Positions 41,051 to 54,809 of a stretch of 64,000 nucleotides of DNA are shown here, in pieces. Made by a program: the position numbers and the translations under genes. Each line of letters opens with the position of its first letter. Position 1 is the first letter of the stretch. This DNA comes from Casuarius casuarius (Eukaryota > Chordata > Aves > Casuariiformes > Casuariidae), in the NCBI GenBank assembly GCA_003342895.1, contig PTFA01000082.1, positions 1,183,527-1,247,526 on the forward strand. Reading direction: 5' to 3'. Under the pieces are notes generated by a model. The model did no database searches and was not told where the DNA came from. It worked only from the letters and a program-made list of their open reading frames with translations.

Positions 41051-41639
41051 GTTTTTCAGAAAAAGGAGCAGCTTCCACACTAAAGCTAACATGGTTCATA
41101 ATAGTAATATGATGTGAAGGTAGCAAAAGCAAGAAAAGACTACAAAGTTGATTCTGCCAGACAGCAAAATACGAAAAATGACATCCAAAACCTAGTTTCA
41201 CGAAATCTCATTTCAAACTTTCACTCCTGAAAGCTTAGCAAATGATACACAGGAGAAACAGTAATAGCTGATACATCAAGAAAGTGTTTGAGACTAAGGG
41301 TACCAAAAGAATTCCCTGAATATGTCCTCCTTCTCAATGAGTATGTTTTCAAATTAATAAAGGGACTTCTGAGTTTAAGCCTAAGCAAATAAGGGAAGCA
41401 GAAGCTGCTCCAGAAAACCAAGCATGGGTGGTAGCACAGTTCCTAGAGTGCAGGCATTAGTGGGAAGCAGCAGACCCAGCTAAGGACAATTTTAGCAAAT
41501 AATTTAGGAAATGTTTATGATTTAAAAGCCAGTTGTACTGAACCAGCACAGGTTTCCTCCTTTTTGTCCAAGTGGAGTTTGAGAACGTTTAGACTTGTTT
41601 GAGATTTCGGAATGGATAGCAGCACGCTTAGAGCAATAG

Positions 41640-41935
41640 CTCTGACAGGACAGCTCTACACCCAGAAATGCTGAACGTGCCAAGTGTCAGGGCACCGATC
41701 GTGAAGGGCAGGGGAGCCCGGAGTGATGGTGGCAGTGAGGAAGGCAGAGGCTGTGGCCCTGCTGACAGGGGTGCAGAACCCCAGTACCTGAGCAAGGTAA
41801 GCAGGGCAGTGCAGGTCACCCGTAGTCCAGAGGTCACCAGGCAAGTTCATAAAGATGAGCCTGAAGTCCTTGGCTAAAGCCCTGAGAGGCTGCCAAAGAG
41901 GCTGCAGGACCTGCTGGTGTGTTCAGGGACCTGAT
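41640..41935. other. Locally GC-rich patch, unknown origin
   Basis: About 300 bp are clearly richer in G and C than the flanks, with purine-rich GGCAGGGGAGCCCGG-like stretches, short direct repeats of CAGG/GAGG words and CAGAGGTCACCAGGCAAG. It may be a degraded mobile element or a former tandem repeat. Frames open on both strands (41628-41877) are a by-product of the lack of A/T stops. No gene is recognised. Confidence 0.45.
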
Positions 41936-42789
41936 ACCAAGTATATGACACCCTAGAAAGCACCTGTGTCATGTGCAACAAGAAATGAAATACTGACAGA
42001 TCATGGGAAAAATTTCTCAACATGTAAAATGTCATGATCTCATTAGCTTCTTAACTGACAATCTGCTACAGAACTTAGAAAAAGAATAAAAAGAAGCTCT
42101 AATTAAATTTATAGAACAGATGTCTGCATGTGCAAATCTGCTTATTTATATGTTCATATATATGACAGCACACAAAGGTACATCTGCATATGAGATCATG
42201 TACAATTTAGGCAAGCACTTTTTTGAAAATACAGAATATAATGTTAGAATTCTGCTTTCTTGATTAATTTGAAATCTTATTCCTAGCATTAGTGTGCAAA
42301 CACAGTATCTAATTAGATATGTTTAATTTGATTGAAAGTTCAAATAATAGCATATTCTCAGTTAAATTAATGACTACTTCTGTAGGGTTTCTTCTCTGTA
42401 CTAGCTCCCTGCTTACTTCCAGTGTCCAAAAAATCATTCTACTCAACGAATACNTTGTCCAGCTATAAGTGAGCTAGCATATCAATAGTATTTACCAGTA
42501 ACTATCAAAGCCTAGTAACAATAATCAGATTTTTTTCTTCATATATTGCACCAAAAAATTTCCAGTGATGCTATTAAGGTACTAGAGTCTGTTACCATAT
42601 TATACAACATTCTGGAAATGTTTATTTTTCAGAGCATCCAAAGAATGAATAATGACATAGCAAAGCTTACAGAAGATAATTAAGTAATTTATGGTACTAA
42701 AACATTAGAAAGCTTCCTGAGCAAAGGCTTTTATAGAAATTAAGCTGTTATTGAATGAAAAGGAAAACTCCCATTTAGCCAAATAACTG

Positions 42790-43632
42790 GTTAAAACATA
42801 GGAAACAAAGATGAGGAGCAAATGGTCAGTTTTCTCATTACATTCCAACAGGGAAATTGTGCTGGGACTTCAGCATTTACCATCAGAAAAAGAGGAATGA
42901 ACAGTGAAATGATAAAGTTTGCTGGTGATAGGATTTTATTCAGGGTAGTAAAAATGAAGGCCAACAGCAAAAAAAATATTGCAGAATGCATGATGCTGAG
43001 TAACTAGAAATAAATGGAAAATGAAATTCAGTGTAGATAAATGTAAGGTAATGTACATGAGAAAAATAATTTTACACATACAATGATGGGCTTGACTAGC
43101 TATTACCACACAGGAACAAGATCTTGTGGTTATAATAGATAGTTCTATGAAAATGTCATCTTAATGCTCAGTAGCAATCAAAAAAGTAAATTGAATGCTA
43201 GGAATTATTAAAAGAGGAACAGAGAATAAAACAGAAAACAGTGGTTTACAAATGTCACTGAGAAAAATCCATGGTTTGCTCCATTTTCAACAGCATTGGC
43301 AGTTCTACCCTTTCCATCTCAAAAAAGGATATGGTAGAACCGAAAACATATAAGAAAGGACAGCACGGATGATAAATAGCTTCTATACCACAATCACTTA
43401 AATAGACTATGACTTTTTGGCCCCAGAAGAGACAACTGAAGATATTATAGACATTATGGAGGTCTACAAAATCATGAGAGGCAGAGAGAAGGTGACAGGC
43501 AGAGAGAGTATCCTGGAGAAATACCATTACCATTACCATTGATTTATACTTGTACTGGCAAAAGCTATGGGCTACCAGTAGGACACTAGACTAAATTGAT
43601 CTGTGTTGGTGTAGCCACTATCACGTTTCATG
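42790..43632 (+). mobile_element. Ancient CR1/L3-like LINE relic
   Basis: This is an old, heavily diverged copy of the type abundant in turtles and crocodilians. Segments matching remembered consensus are GATAAAGTTTGCTGGTGATA, AAATGTAAGGTAATGTACAT, GGTTATAATAGATAGTTCTA, AATGCTCAGTAGCAATCAAA, GGAGGTCTACAAAATCATGA and a 3' end near ACTAGACTAAATTGATCTGT. Order and strand are consistent along about 840 bp. Part of the 3' UTR is deleted between roughly 43510 and 43570. All frames are broken. Confidence 0.8.
43522..43540. repeat. (TACCAT)3 repeat
   Basis: Three TACCAT hexamer units inside the old plus-strand LINE relic, at the point where consensus sequence is missing. Confidence 0.88.
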
Positions 43633-45868
43633 TGAGAAGAGAAGGAAGTCATCTATTATTACATTTCAGTGTGCTGCTGTGTCCCTTCAGAAAGACGGTA
43701 GGTTGGCGCTGCGCTTGCAGATCTGCTGGTCCTACCTTTTCTGACCTCGAGCTCCATGCAACTCCAAGCTGCTGCAGGAACATCACAGGACAGCCCTGCT
43801 CACAATGGTGATACCTTCTGTGCAACCCAGACCGTGTCCTGCTGGCGGCATTCAGTGTCCCTGCCCACAAATAAATCCAGATCCGTTGGTGTTTACCAAA
43901 TAGCTTTCAAATTATTAAGTTTTTTAATGCATAGATATTTATGCACTTGTTTTTATGCACAAGGACCCACAAATACTGAAGATCTTTGCCTCTATTGTGG
44001 CAGATCCTTTAGCAAATAAATGAAAACAGGCCTTTGTACAATTCTTCTAAGGTGCTAGAATATAAAGCTTTATGTTTTTTCTTTGAATTCCCTTGTCTGC
44101 TTTTGAGTTTCAAGCTGTCATCTTAAGATTTATAAACTGGGTTCTGCACTGCACCTTCATTTTCTGAAGAACATTTCAGCCACAGTAATATTTTTTAAAA
44201 TATTAAGTGTCTTCACACTGATTGCAAAACGATCATAACTTATATACCAATGTTTAAGAAGTGCTCTTCATTTTCTATGCCTCTGCTAATGCTTTCAGCC
44301 TTTTACTTTTTTCAGATATCATGGGCATTCAAAATAGAGTTAGATCTTTCCAGCTATTTTTAATTTTCTTGCTTGTTTTACTTCTATAAGCAAATATTAT
44401 TCTGAATGGTTTTTATGCTTTTCAAAAAGAGGCATTGTCATTGGTATAAAGGATATATTGTCTTGATATAAAGGAACATACACCAAAAAACCTACCAGTA
44501 ACAGCCAATTTTGATGGCTTAGAATACAGAACATCATTAGTTATTTTGCTTAGTATTCCACATGCACTTTGTCAGGTTCAAAACTATTCCTGAAAAATGT
44601 AATATGCTTTAGCATAAGCTTGGAGAGAAGGGAACTAATGTTCTGCTTAAGCTTCATGCATTTACATTGTTTGAAGAAAAAGAATTGGAGATTTTACTGT
44701 CTTATGTCCACTCTCAGAGGAAATGGCAAAAATTCTGAAATAGCTGCTACCTCTAGGAAGGCATGAGAAATCCATGTTTAGGCTCCAACTGCACAAGAGT
44801 CTCCACACAGTTGGAAAAAGTTAATGGTGCTCTACTTAGGAGCCAATATGTACAGCCTGTTTATAGATCAGGTCCATGACAGTTAAATAACACTATTTAC
44901 TAGTTACGCTAAAATTTTATTTGTTGTAGATTATTGTGTACATTTGCAATAAATACATCCAACAGAACATTTAATTATGAATTGATTTTTGCAGTTTTTT
45001 ATTAAGGAAAAGAGGCTACGCCATCTAAGCATACCAGTAACCTAACATTTGGCAAGTTCTTTATATATTTCATGACTAATGCCTTTCAAGCCCAGAATGG
45101 AAAGAGAATGATAAGCTGACCTTGCACATACGTATGTTCTCCCAGCAGCACAAGGAAAGATGAGGAACCATGATGAAAATCTAACAAAGTGAATACTGGA
45201 GACTGGCATCCAAGGTTGGTCACTGAGAGATTCAGCTCCTCACTACTGAATGAGAGATGAGAGGTATAGAGAGGATAGTCCATGAAAGGTCATGAAAATC
45301 AAGACAAGTGGTTGTATTTGAAGAACAAAAGCTAGTAATACCATGAGAAGAGGGACCTGATCAAGGTAGAACAGAACTTCTTTGAATAATTCTGAAATAT
45401 AAATATAAATATATGAAAAAATCTTTCATTCTAGCAAAAAGAATGTTGCAATAGTAGAGATCTGAAATGCTGATATCCTGGGTCAGGGTTTTACTTGCAC
45501 AGACTGATAGGAAAGATTGCATTTTTAAATGATCTACAATGCAGTTTGGTGAAGAGCTCTCCACACCAGGAAATCCACACAAGATTATTGCATAAATATA
45601 GGGATTTATCAGTTGTTCAGGTTCAGAAACTGTTACACACAGAAAATCGAGCCTAGAGCAACACCTTCGAGCTCTTATTAGTAGAGCTTGTTAGTCTAAA
45701 TATAATGGTATTCTAATATCAATATGCAGTTTTCAGACTGAGCTAGTAAATCTGTACAGCCCTACTTGTGCCATACTGATTTGTCAGGGTTAGTACTACA
45801 TTGGGCATCTTTGCACTGCAATTAGTGTGCAACATTGTAAAGGGAGAAAGTAAAGAGATGAAATTGGA

Positions 45869-46323
45869 GTGATGGATCAGTGCATCGGAGATGGGCAGAA
45901 AATCAAAAACAGAGAGAAAGCCAGAAAGAAGAGTAACATGGGGATAACCCTGTCTAAACACACATACAGAAAAGAAGTCTGTCCCCAAACAGGCAGTAGT
46001 AGAAGAACAGAGATAAATGAGACTAGCCAGTATCAGAAGCCCAGAATATGAGGGAATATAGTCAGTGGATAGTCTACAGAAATAACCTCAAGAAGATGTG
46101 TGAGGAGGAAGGCAGCAAAACAGTGAGCATGAAGCTAGGAGTGGTTGAACATTACCAGGGGAAAGTGGATGGCAGAGATTCCTGCCTCTGTGGCAATGGC
46201 CAGAGTGACGGGGAGATGAAGATACTGATTAACATCCCTAGACTGGTGAAAAAAGAAGCAAGTACAGTCATGACATCAGGAAGGCAGGAGAATCTGGAGC
46301 AGGCCGAGGAAGGGAACAGCTAG
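45869..46323. other. Purine-rich stretch (+ strand) with overlapping short open frames
   Basis: About 450 bp rich in AGAA, GGAG and AGGAAG words. Open frames of 60 and 91 codons here reflect the low T content rather than coding. Their translations resemble nothing I know. Confidence 0.4.
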
Positions 46324-48288
46324 AATTGACACATTAATGAAAACAACAAGAGTAGGGAAATGGAACCAGTAGGAGAAAGGAGGACACAGAACCAAACACA
46401 CTAATTGGGAGACAGCATTGCATAGGGAAGCAATGGCAATGAAAAGCTTTTTAAATTACTACATGAATTGAACAAAACTAAAGTATTGAAGTCATATTTG
46501 TGAAAAGATCCTGCCAGGAAGAAGAGAAGACAGAGACTGTCATAAATGGATATAGATCTATGGAACATCCTGGGACATTAGCAGTTCCCTACTGCCGGCT
46601 GCAGATTTTCCTCAGTCAGCAAACAAACGGCTGGCCAAGGTACTCCACTTTTAATTAGCTGGAGCACTGGAAGCATAGGAAGTTGTTAGTCAAAGCAGCT
46701 CCTTCCATAACATGGGAAAAAGAATCAGATAGCAACATTTCGGTTTGCTGGTTTTGAACAATACTATCAAAGGGATATTTTGCATAAGCAGTGAAGTTGA
46801 GCGTTGGAGATGAGAGCCAGAGACTCGATCAAAAAGGTATAAAAATAGTAAAGGAAATTAACAATGAAGAAATTACTTACACTTTAACTTTGAAAAAAGG
46901 CACAAAATAAAGGAAGAATGATTAGGGAAAGGAATATTGTCCCTGACAGAACATATAAAGCTAAATTGTTGTATTATATCAGAGATGAGCTAGGAAAAGA
47001 TAAGGGCTGGACCAGCAGAATGTAGAACACAGAGCAGATAAAAGTATCAGCAACTTTCATTAAGGACGCCTCCCTGCATTGATTAAAAAGTGTGAGAAAG
47101 GGCTGTCATTTCATAAGGGCTATGTTACATACTAGATAATACCAGCATGAGGGTTTGACCAGAGGCACCATGGTAAATAATATGCTATAAATTTATCTTC
47201 CTTTAATGAGCTCAAAATTAAATTGTATACTATTTTAATCAAAGACCTTGAGCTTTGAGCAAGAAATGCTTTCATCTTAATCATCAGCCTCATTCACAAG
47301 TACATATATATTTAGTAACAATGTCTGTCACTCTTCTGAGAGTTCTAAGAATGGCAAACAAAATGGTACACGCTATTTGCAGCAAAACGTTGAAAAGATA
47401 TGAAGCATGTGACTTTATATAGGGACTATATGGACAGCTGCACTGCCACAGAGCTCCGACTTTGAATACAATGATCCTACTTTCACAAAATAAAAACTAA
47501 ATTTTTACCAAAAGGGAAATAATGTAAAGTGAGTTTATGCATAGCATCAACCCAGCATAATTAAATATTTTTATTTTGGAGAGGCCCTACTGTAAGTTCA
47601 TTTTAGCAATAAGGTACTTCAATACAATTCTTATAACAAAGACAAGCAAAATGGAAATTAACCCTAACCAAAGCTTCTTCTCACAAGCATCCTTCCACTT
47701 GAAAAATTCAGCATCTATAAAGCACTTTCACCAGCTGATAAAAATTGTCAGTGACAGAGAGTTGCAAGATAATAAACTTGATAATCTCAAAATAATCTAA
47801 ACTCCCACCCTTCACATTTTAAAGGGAATTTAGATATTTTAATATATTTTATAATTCTACAGAGGTTTATTTGCTTTTTAACTGGATCTGACCAGAACAG
47901 TAGTTTGATTTGTTTCCCCTTTATTATCCATCTGAATTTGCCAAACCAGGTTATGTGTAAATATCAGATGCTTTTCCTGGATAGAAATGTATATGATGTG
48001 TATGTGAACTTTATGAATGAAAAGACTTGCACAATCAAAACTGCAAGTAAAATTTCCTGGTTGTATTCAGAGAGTGATAATGTCTTACAAAACAGATCAG
48101 ATGGGCAGTTCTGCAAAGGGAAATAAGTGAAGTTTATGTTTTGAGATCATAGTACAAGCTAGGATTTAGATGAACTTCAGTTTTCCCTGTTCATCAACAT
48201 CGTGCTTCAGGAACTAAGAGTGACAACCACAAGAAACAGTGGAAAACAGATGTACCTACAATTGATTTGCAGATCAAAGATACTGTGG

Positions 48289-48290
<2 letters not shown>

Positions 48291-48332
<42 letters not shown>
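48291..48332. repeat. (AC)21 microsatellite
   Basis: An uninterrupted AC dinucleotide run of 42 bp is followed by a degenerate TTATACACATATAC tail. The length suggests it is likely polymorphic. Open frames with runs of HTHT or CVCV over it are artefacts of the repeat. Confidence 0.98.
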
Positions 48333-48334
<2 letters not shown>

Positions 48335-49800
48335 ATACACATATACAAACTTAGAGGTGCTTAAAATTAAATACCAGACTTTTTTGAAAATATTGAATAA
48401 TATATCAAGTGGCAAGTATCAACTACTGGAAAAGAAATATCATTGTACAAGTTATTAATAAATTATTATTTATTTAATGGGATTACAATGGATGGAGATT
48501 ATTCTAATACCTTTAGGAGCCAGTAATTAGATATCTAGGCAACTTACAGGCAGAAGACACACATCAGTTCAGATCCTTCTTCCTGGTGTGGACAACCGTG
48601 GCGTCCATTCATCATTAGCTATCTTCCTTTTATTATAGACACCCAGTTTTCTCTTAGTTTTACACTACTTGAGTTTAAATACTGAAAAAAAAAAAAAAAT
48701 CCTCAGCACTGATTCAAATCATATTCAATCCTTCCATCTGGAAATTCCATTCCCCCTCAAATCACTTTTTTCCCTGAACAAGACACATTAGCCAGCCAAA
48801 CAGTAGTTACTACAATTACCTGCAGAGAGGCCCTTGGAAAACGAGTGAGCGTCATTTAAGAATCAGTTAGATTTAATATTGTGCAATTAACATAGCTTCA
48901 TTATATCCATTTTAAATCCCATTATTCAAAACCTGAAAACAAAGCTATAGAAAGGAATTGCAAGGCAACCTGAATTAGAAAAGAATTAGTTCCACCAAGT
49001 TTGTATCTACTCTCTAAAACTGTCCTACAGTTTCTTCCATATAAACCTTCTCTTTTTAAGTGTTTCAGCTTCAAATACTATGCAGGTTGTCCAGAGATCT
49101 TCATTTTAAAAACAATCCTATAGCATAAATATATTTATAAACCAATAAACATATCATAATGAAAGGCTGCAGAACCTGATACAGACCTTGAAAAATACTC
49201 TAATCAACATTTAGTAAAAGAAACTCACAGGCCACTGACAGGCCACAATTGAAGACAGAAGAAAGAAAAATAGTTGCAAACCTTATAACAATTTTTAGAA
49301 AGTGAAACCAATAACCAATCAATTTTAGAAATCTAAACCAGTAATAATTAGTTCAAAATATTGCTTGCATAAAATGTATCATAAGGAAAACAAAATAGAC
49401 ATCATCATATTTAATGCAGGTATGATGGGAAAATGGAGCACTGAATTTTAAATTGAAAGTATGACTTGCTGATAAAAATTTGTGACACTTTCCTATATGG
49501 GTCAGTGATAAATACTTAGGGAGGATAAAAACTGAAGGTTATAAAAATTTTAGGGATGGTGCTATAAGCGTTTAAAAAAATGTGACTGGTAGTATTAACT
49601 ATGCATATCAGTTAACCAAAAAAGGGTACAAACATTTTTGGAAAAGTATTTGAGATATACCTCGTATAAATATTAATGAAAGCTACAGCTTACTACAAGA
49701 TGATCCGAAGTAACACTCCAGAAGCTANGAATGGACTCACAAGCTCAGTACAAAGGTGGATATAACCAAAAAGGTAAAAAATTGCCCTACCACAGTCTCC

Positions 49801-49879
49801 ATTTTTCTNAGTCCTAATATAGGGGGACAACCAAAGTAACATTTTCTCAGTCTTAATATAGGAGGACAACCAAAGTAAC
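49801..49879. repeat. 40-bp tandem duplication, two copies
   Basis: Copy one is 49801-49840 (40 bp, with an N at 49809) and copy two is 49841-49879 (39 bp). Both contain the segment GGACAACCAAAGTAAC at their end, and they differ at only a few bases. It sits just outside an unexplained minus-strand open frame. Confidence 0.92.
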
Positions 49880-49903
49880 TTGTTTGTCAAGCCTTTCACA
49901 TTA

Positions 49904-50389
49904 TCATGACCATAAGAAGATATTTCTTAGCCTGACTGAACATAGAAGAAACAGCATTATTTCGTTATAAATAAAAGACTGAAAGAGTTCAACAAATTTA
50001 TGTCTTTTCATGATTTTGTGCATCATCCTTCTTTGGAAGCCACTCCAGCGTTTGCATCCTTCCAGCTTTAGTGTTTGTCCTGCAGGTTCAGGATCACAGC
50101 TACAGGTTTCAAGGATCGCCACCAGTGATGCTGAGACACATATGTAAGTCACATTATCAGTTATACAGATTGAATTATATGTCTGTGCACACAACACGGA
50201 CTGTGGATCTTTAGAATTTCTGGAGATAAAGACAAGTACACAATACCAAAATGTCATAATAATATTTCTATTTGTAAGTGATGTTCTATTTAAGGCAAGA
50301 GCTCTCCAAGTCAAATCTATTTTTTTAATTATACTGTATTCAACCATTCTGTATTTAAATAAAGAGAAATATGACAAGTAACTGCTCAT
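49904..50389 (-). other. 161-codon open frame of unknown nature
   Basis: This is the longest Met-initiated open frame in the window (161 codons), on the PRKN-sense strand and 21 kb upstream of exon 4. The translation has a Cys-rich middle (ETCSCDPEPAGQTLKLEGCK) and hydrophobic ends rich in Phe, Leu and Ile, as expected of AT-rich intron. I recognise no domain. A possible acceptor (TCTCAG) precedes the Cys-rich part, but no matching GT donor closes an exon. Alternatives are a chance frame, a degraded mobile element or an unannotated exon. I favour chance. Confidence 0.2.
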
Positions 50390-53189
50390 CGGACTCTTGA
50401 CTACACAGATAATTGCACATTCTTTCCTTTTTCTTAATGAGTACTACATCATTATTCTAGAAGAAAAATAAATGACTAGTGAAAACGGGACTGTCCAGTA
50501 AAATANTAAATAACTTGCCAGCACTTTTGATATATAAAATATTTCAGCATGTTTCAAAATTTTACACAGTAACAATGTACAACAGAAGTTGCCTTTCTGA
50601 TCGATTTATAGTATTCCTTTTCATTCTCAATGCCTGCATGTCATACTCTGAGTGTCCCACAGAACCAGAATTTTAAAGATGATTTAGTTCTCTTAGAAAT
50701 AATAACCAAAAGGAAAATTGCTCAAGAAAGATGTACCTATAATTTACTTGACACAATATTTTTCACTATAGCAAGAAAGTGCCAAACCAATACCAATACT
50801 TCAAATTGAACTACTTAGTTTATAAAAGTCACTATTTAATGACATGAATAACTTATTATTTTGTTAGAAGTAATATTTTGAGGAAGACACTTTGTTGCTT
50901 CTACAGAAGGTACAGGATTTATATCAGTTGATGATCTCCCTCTTGAAGGCGTGTCCCAAAAAATGGAAATCATTGTGTAAAAATGGCATTTAACCAAGCT
51001 GTATTGCCACAGTGTAATGGTATGGTCATTGCATCACTTTCATAATATCTCTCTTACATATCTGTATGTACAGCCCAATATTGTCTATGATTTAAAAAAC
51101 ATGGAAATAACTTTCTCAATCACTGAAACAGTGATACAAGCTGGTCACATCCTTCTAATTTATGGTTGTCTCAGCATATCTGAAAATTTCCCCCAATGGG
51201 GTAATGTCACCTCCAATCCAGTGAGCTCACTCGCTTTCTCAGGATATAGGAGTCTGCCTATGACAGCTTTGACCTTCAGCACAAAGCCATTCACACTGCA
51301 CTTTGGGGAGACACTCTGGGGGGTCTCCAGCCAGAATACCCATTGACTTGATCATCTTCATAAACAACCAGAAAACTCATTTTATTGTCCCTAAGGAATA
51401 CATGGCTCCTCTATCAGAAGAAATTAAACCAACATTTAAACACTTAAAATAACCAAAGATGATGTTTAAAGATTATAACTAGAATTCTGTCATTCTAACT
51501 CATAGATTACCCCTTTTTCCTGAAATGTGAAGTTATGATCAAGTAAGAATGCAATAATAAGTGGGCCTGTAGGAGTAGGAGAAATTATCAATATATCATA
51601 TGGTTAATTTGTCAATATATTCTCTGGCTCATCAATTGTCAGATATTTTTGATACCTAATGTACAATATATTTAGATGTGATATTAGTATTAACTGCTCA
51701 TTGCATTTTAGAGACTAAAGTACATAGCAATTCTCTTCTCCAGAAGATTAATTTAAATCGAGTCCTACTATCATTCTTCAACCTGTCAATTTAGGAAATC
51801 CTCTGCCCAACACTAACGTTCCAACCATATGAACTATTGAGAAGCTACTCTTGACCACAGTACATGCAGAACAGTGCCCTACCAAATGGTCTTAACCTGA
51901 CTTGCTGATTAGTGTGACACTTTGAACCAGTGGCTGCCAGCTTAACTCCCAGTTGTTCCTGTAGTGCCACATCAGTCAATTAAGCCAATTGCTTTTGGGG
52001 AATGGTTTTGCTGAAATTAAACAGAAATGTTTAAAGGTGATTTTGCACACTCAACTTGGGATGTACTTCATAGCTCTTAATCTCTACAAAAGCTAGTTTT
52101 TTTTCTCCTTTCTCACATGAATGTAAGAAAGCACTTTTTCCTCTGCTTTTCCATACAATCCTTCTCACTGTTGCACAAATGCATGGTGGGGGCTCTCCTT
52201 CCTAGTGCTGATTCCCAAGTCATGCTGTAAGTTAGAGGACACTTCTGCAGCCTCTGAAGAGAAAAGATTTCATCTAGATGCCTCCCAATTACCTTCAGAA
52301 AGAGAGAGTCATTTTATCAGCAAAAAATCTAAACAACTGCTGAAACATTTGTATTTTACTCAAGAGTTCCAGATGTCTAATCTTCACTTTGATGTCTAGC
52401 TGATTTTCGTGTGCTATTCAGTGCAGACTCATGTTAATCTAGGAACCAATTAAGCTATTATCTATAATTCTTCTCTAGCCTTAACTCAGATTCTTGCTCT
52501 ACTTGTACCTGAGCAGGAGGTAATCAACCGTAGTTCTGCCGTATTTAGAGCAAATATATCATAACTGACTAGAAGAATCCTTTAGTCTGGAGAACTGACT
52601 GACATGATAGATCAATAAGTGTCTTACAAACAGACGTAACTCTCAGAGTTTCAGGAGTTTTGATCACATCAGTTGAGCTTTTCTTCTGCAGGAATAAGAT
52701 GTATTCCTGATAACATCATCTTATCTGTTCTCACACACAAAAGTCTTCTAGGTTTGTAACAGAACAAAAGCCTGAATGGAAATTATTGAATGAAAAAATG
52801 GAAAGTCACTCACCCAAAGAAAGAAATTTCAGGACCTGAACTATGGGAGGCTACACAGGAATACAGACAGTAAAATGGAATATGTTAACAGATCAAGGAG
52901 AAACAGTGGAATAAATGCTGTAGTTACAGATGGCAATATTTAATGAAGAGATTTTATGTATCCACAGTCGCTGGTTAAATAGAGAGTGGCAGATGAATAG
53001 TCACCTTTCTGCTGCTTACTCAAACAGTACTCTACTTCTTTCTGCCTGGGTGGCAGAAATAAAATTTATTTATTCACATCTATACTGCTAAATTAAATTT
53101 ACCTGAAAAATCTCTAACTTAAGAGAGAGAAGGTGGAGGACAGGTAACATTTCTGTTTGACACAAAATTTCTTGCATCTTCTTGACAAA

Positions 53190-53310
53190 AGCTGCTGCTG
53201 CAGCAGCTACAACCTAATACCTGGAAGAGCACACAACAGAGCTCAGGGAGCCAGCCCCTGGCACCAACCAGTGCCAGGCTAGCAAGAAAACTTCCAAAGC
53301 CAAAGGGCTC
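53190..53310. other. Locally GC-rich patch with CTG-type repeat
   Basis: It starts with AGCTGCTGCTGCAGCAGCT, a 14-bp palindrome around CTGCAG, and includes the 8-bp-stem hairpin at 53257-53278. Function and origin are unknown. Confidence 0.4.
53257..53278. other. Perfect 8-bp stem hairpin
   Basis: CCTGGCAC and GTGCCAGG flank a 6-base loop within a locally GC-rich patch (about 53190-53310). No function is evident. Confidence 0.8.
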
Positions 53311-54784
53311 CAGGGCAGTGCAAGAATTTAATCTAAATCAGACTCACTGAATCTCCCTTCACAATGTGAGAAAGAGAGACCTGGGGGAGGGAGGCTAGCA
53401 AGGTTCCCAAGTGTGATGTTTTTGAGCTCACCTTCAAGATCCATCTGTCCGACTAGTTCTCATGAATGCTTGCTCTCCTACCTGTCTTACGCATTTCCTC
53501 CTTTCCAGGCAGCATCTCCCTCTTCTCCATCATATTTTATCCTCCAAGCTTCCAACTGGGTGCGCTGCTGCTTCACCCACCCCTCAAGCCCCCATCACCA
53601 CAACCATGTTTCTCCCTTTTTCTCTCTCCCTGACTTTTGACAGGTAAATGTAAAAAGCCACAGAATTAACCATGTCAGTCACCTTTTCACCAGTAGGTGA
53701 AAGGAAAGGCATCATGGAAACTTGGAAAGAGTGCCCGGGTGCTCAGCAAATGTTTTGGCTCTAGAAGTCCCCTGGGACACTTTGCTGCAGGATGCAGCTG
53801 CCGTCTGATTGTTTAATCTTTGTGTTGCTGGGTGGGACAGTAGTTAAAAATATATAAAAATATATAAAACTGTAAAATCTATGGACCAGATGGGCCTGCA
53901 TTTTAAGTGGAAGTTCAGTTAGAGATATTCTACTCCAGAAATGCAGAAAGAATTTTAGGCATGGAGACTGTCAAAACTGTTTGAAGCATTCAGCTGCAAA
54001 TGCTAGTTATGGTAGCAGTCAGATATAACTGTTAAACCAGAACCTGATGTGTTCCTAAGGCAAAAGACCTGAGACTAAGTACTCAAGCAGATGCCAACAG
54101 CACAGACAAGCTTATAGGATACAGTTTCAGATGTATCAATGAATACAAAGATTAAAAAGACTAAATGTTAGTTCTGAATCTTAAGGTTGGCCATTAAATA
54201 AGAACTTCCAGACCCTGGATATGTTCCTGAAGGAACTGTGATTCTGAAATAGTGGTTGTACAGAAAGTGTTGCTATGACACATATAATCTAATTCAGAAA
54301 TATTCCAGANTGTTTATCTTGCAGGCTATTGTAGCATGCTGTCTCATAACTGAAAGTCAGATCAGGGAACACAACATCCGTCTTGAATTTTTTCTGTCCG
54401 TGTGATAATTTAATCCCAAATGCTGTAATCCCACAGAAGTCCAACATCCTCTGAGCATGAAAGATTGCGCAATGCTAATAGATCCTGTAGAACATTGATA
54501 TTCCAGAATCTTGTGGCAAATAATACTTGGTAATTACCTAGGGCAATGCTTGTTTGCACAGCATGGATCTTCATTTTGTTTCAATTGGGTAATACTCTTG
54601 GTAGGTATAATGTAGGCAGTGTTCTCTCTTGAAGAATGCATATGACAGAATTAGCAAGGCTAAAGCATGAGGTTCAAGATTTCTCAAAGTAGGAGAAAAA
54701 AAAACTTACACTGAGGGATTTTTGGAGATGCATATAAAATCGATGTAGAATCTCAGTTTGGTTTCTTACGGTTCAATATTCTCT

Positions 54785-54809
54785 AAAACAAACAAACAAG
54801 CAAGCAACC
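54785..54809. repeat. (AAAC)n / (AAGC)n short repeat
   Basis: AAAACAAACAAACAAGCAAGCA: a small A-rich tetranucleotide repeat. Confidence 0.85.

Noticed and set aside
48291..48332. CRISPR-like or regulatory repeat
   Set aside because: It is a plain dinucleotide microsatellite with no spacers.
48194..48458. Open frames with HTHTHT and CVCVCV runs
   Set aside because: These are produced by the (AC)21 microsatellite and do not suggest a protein.
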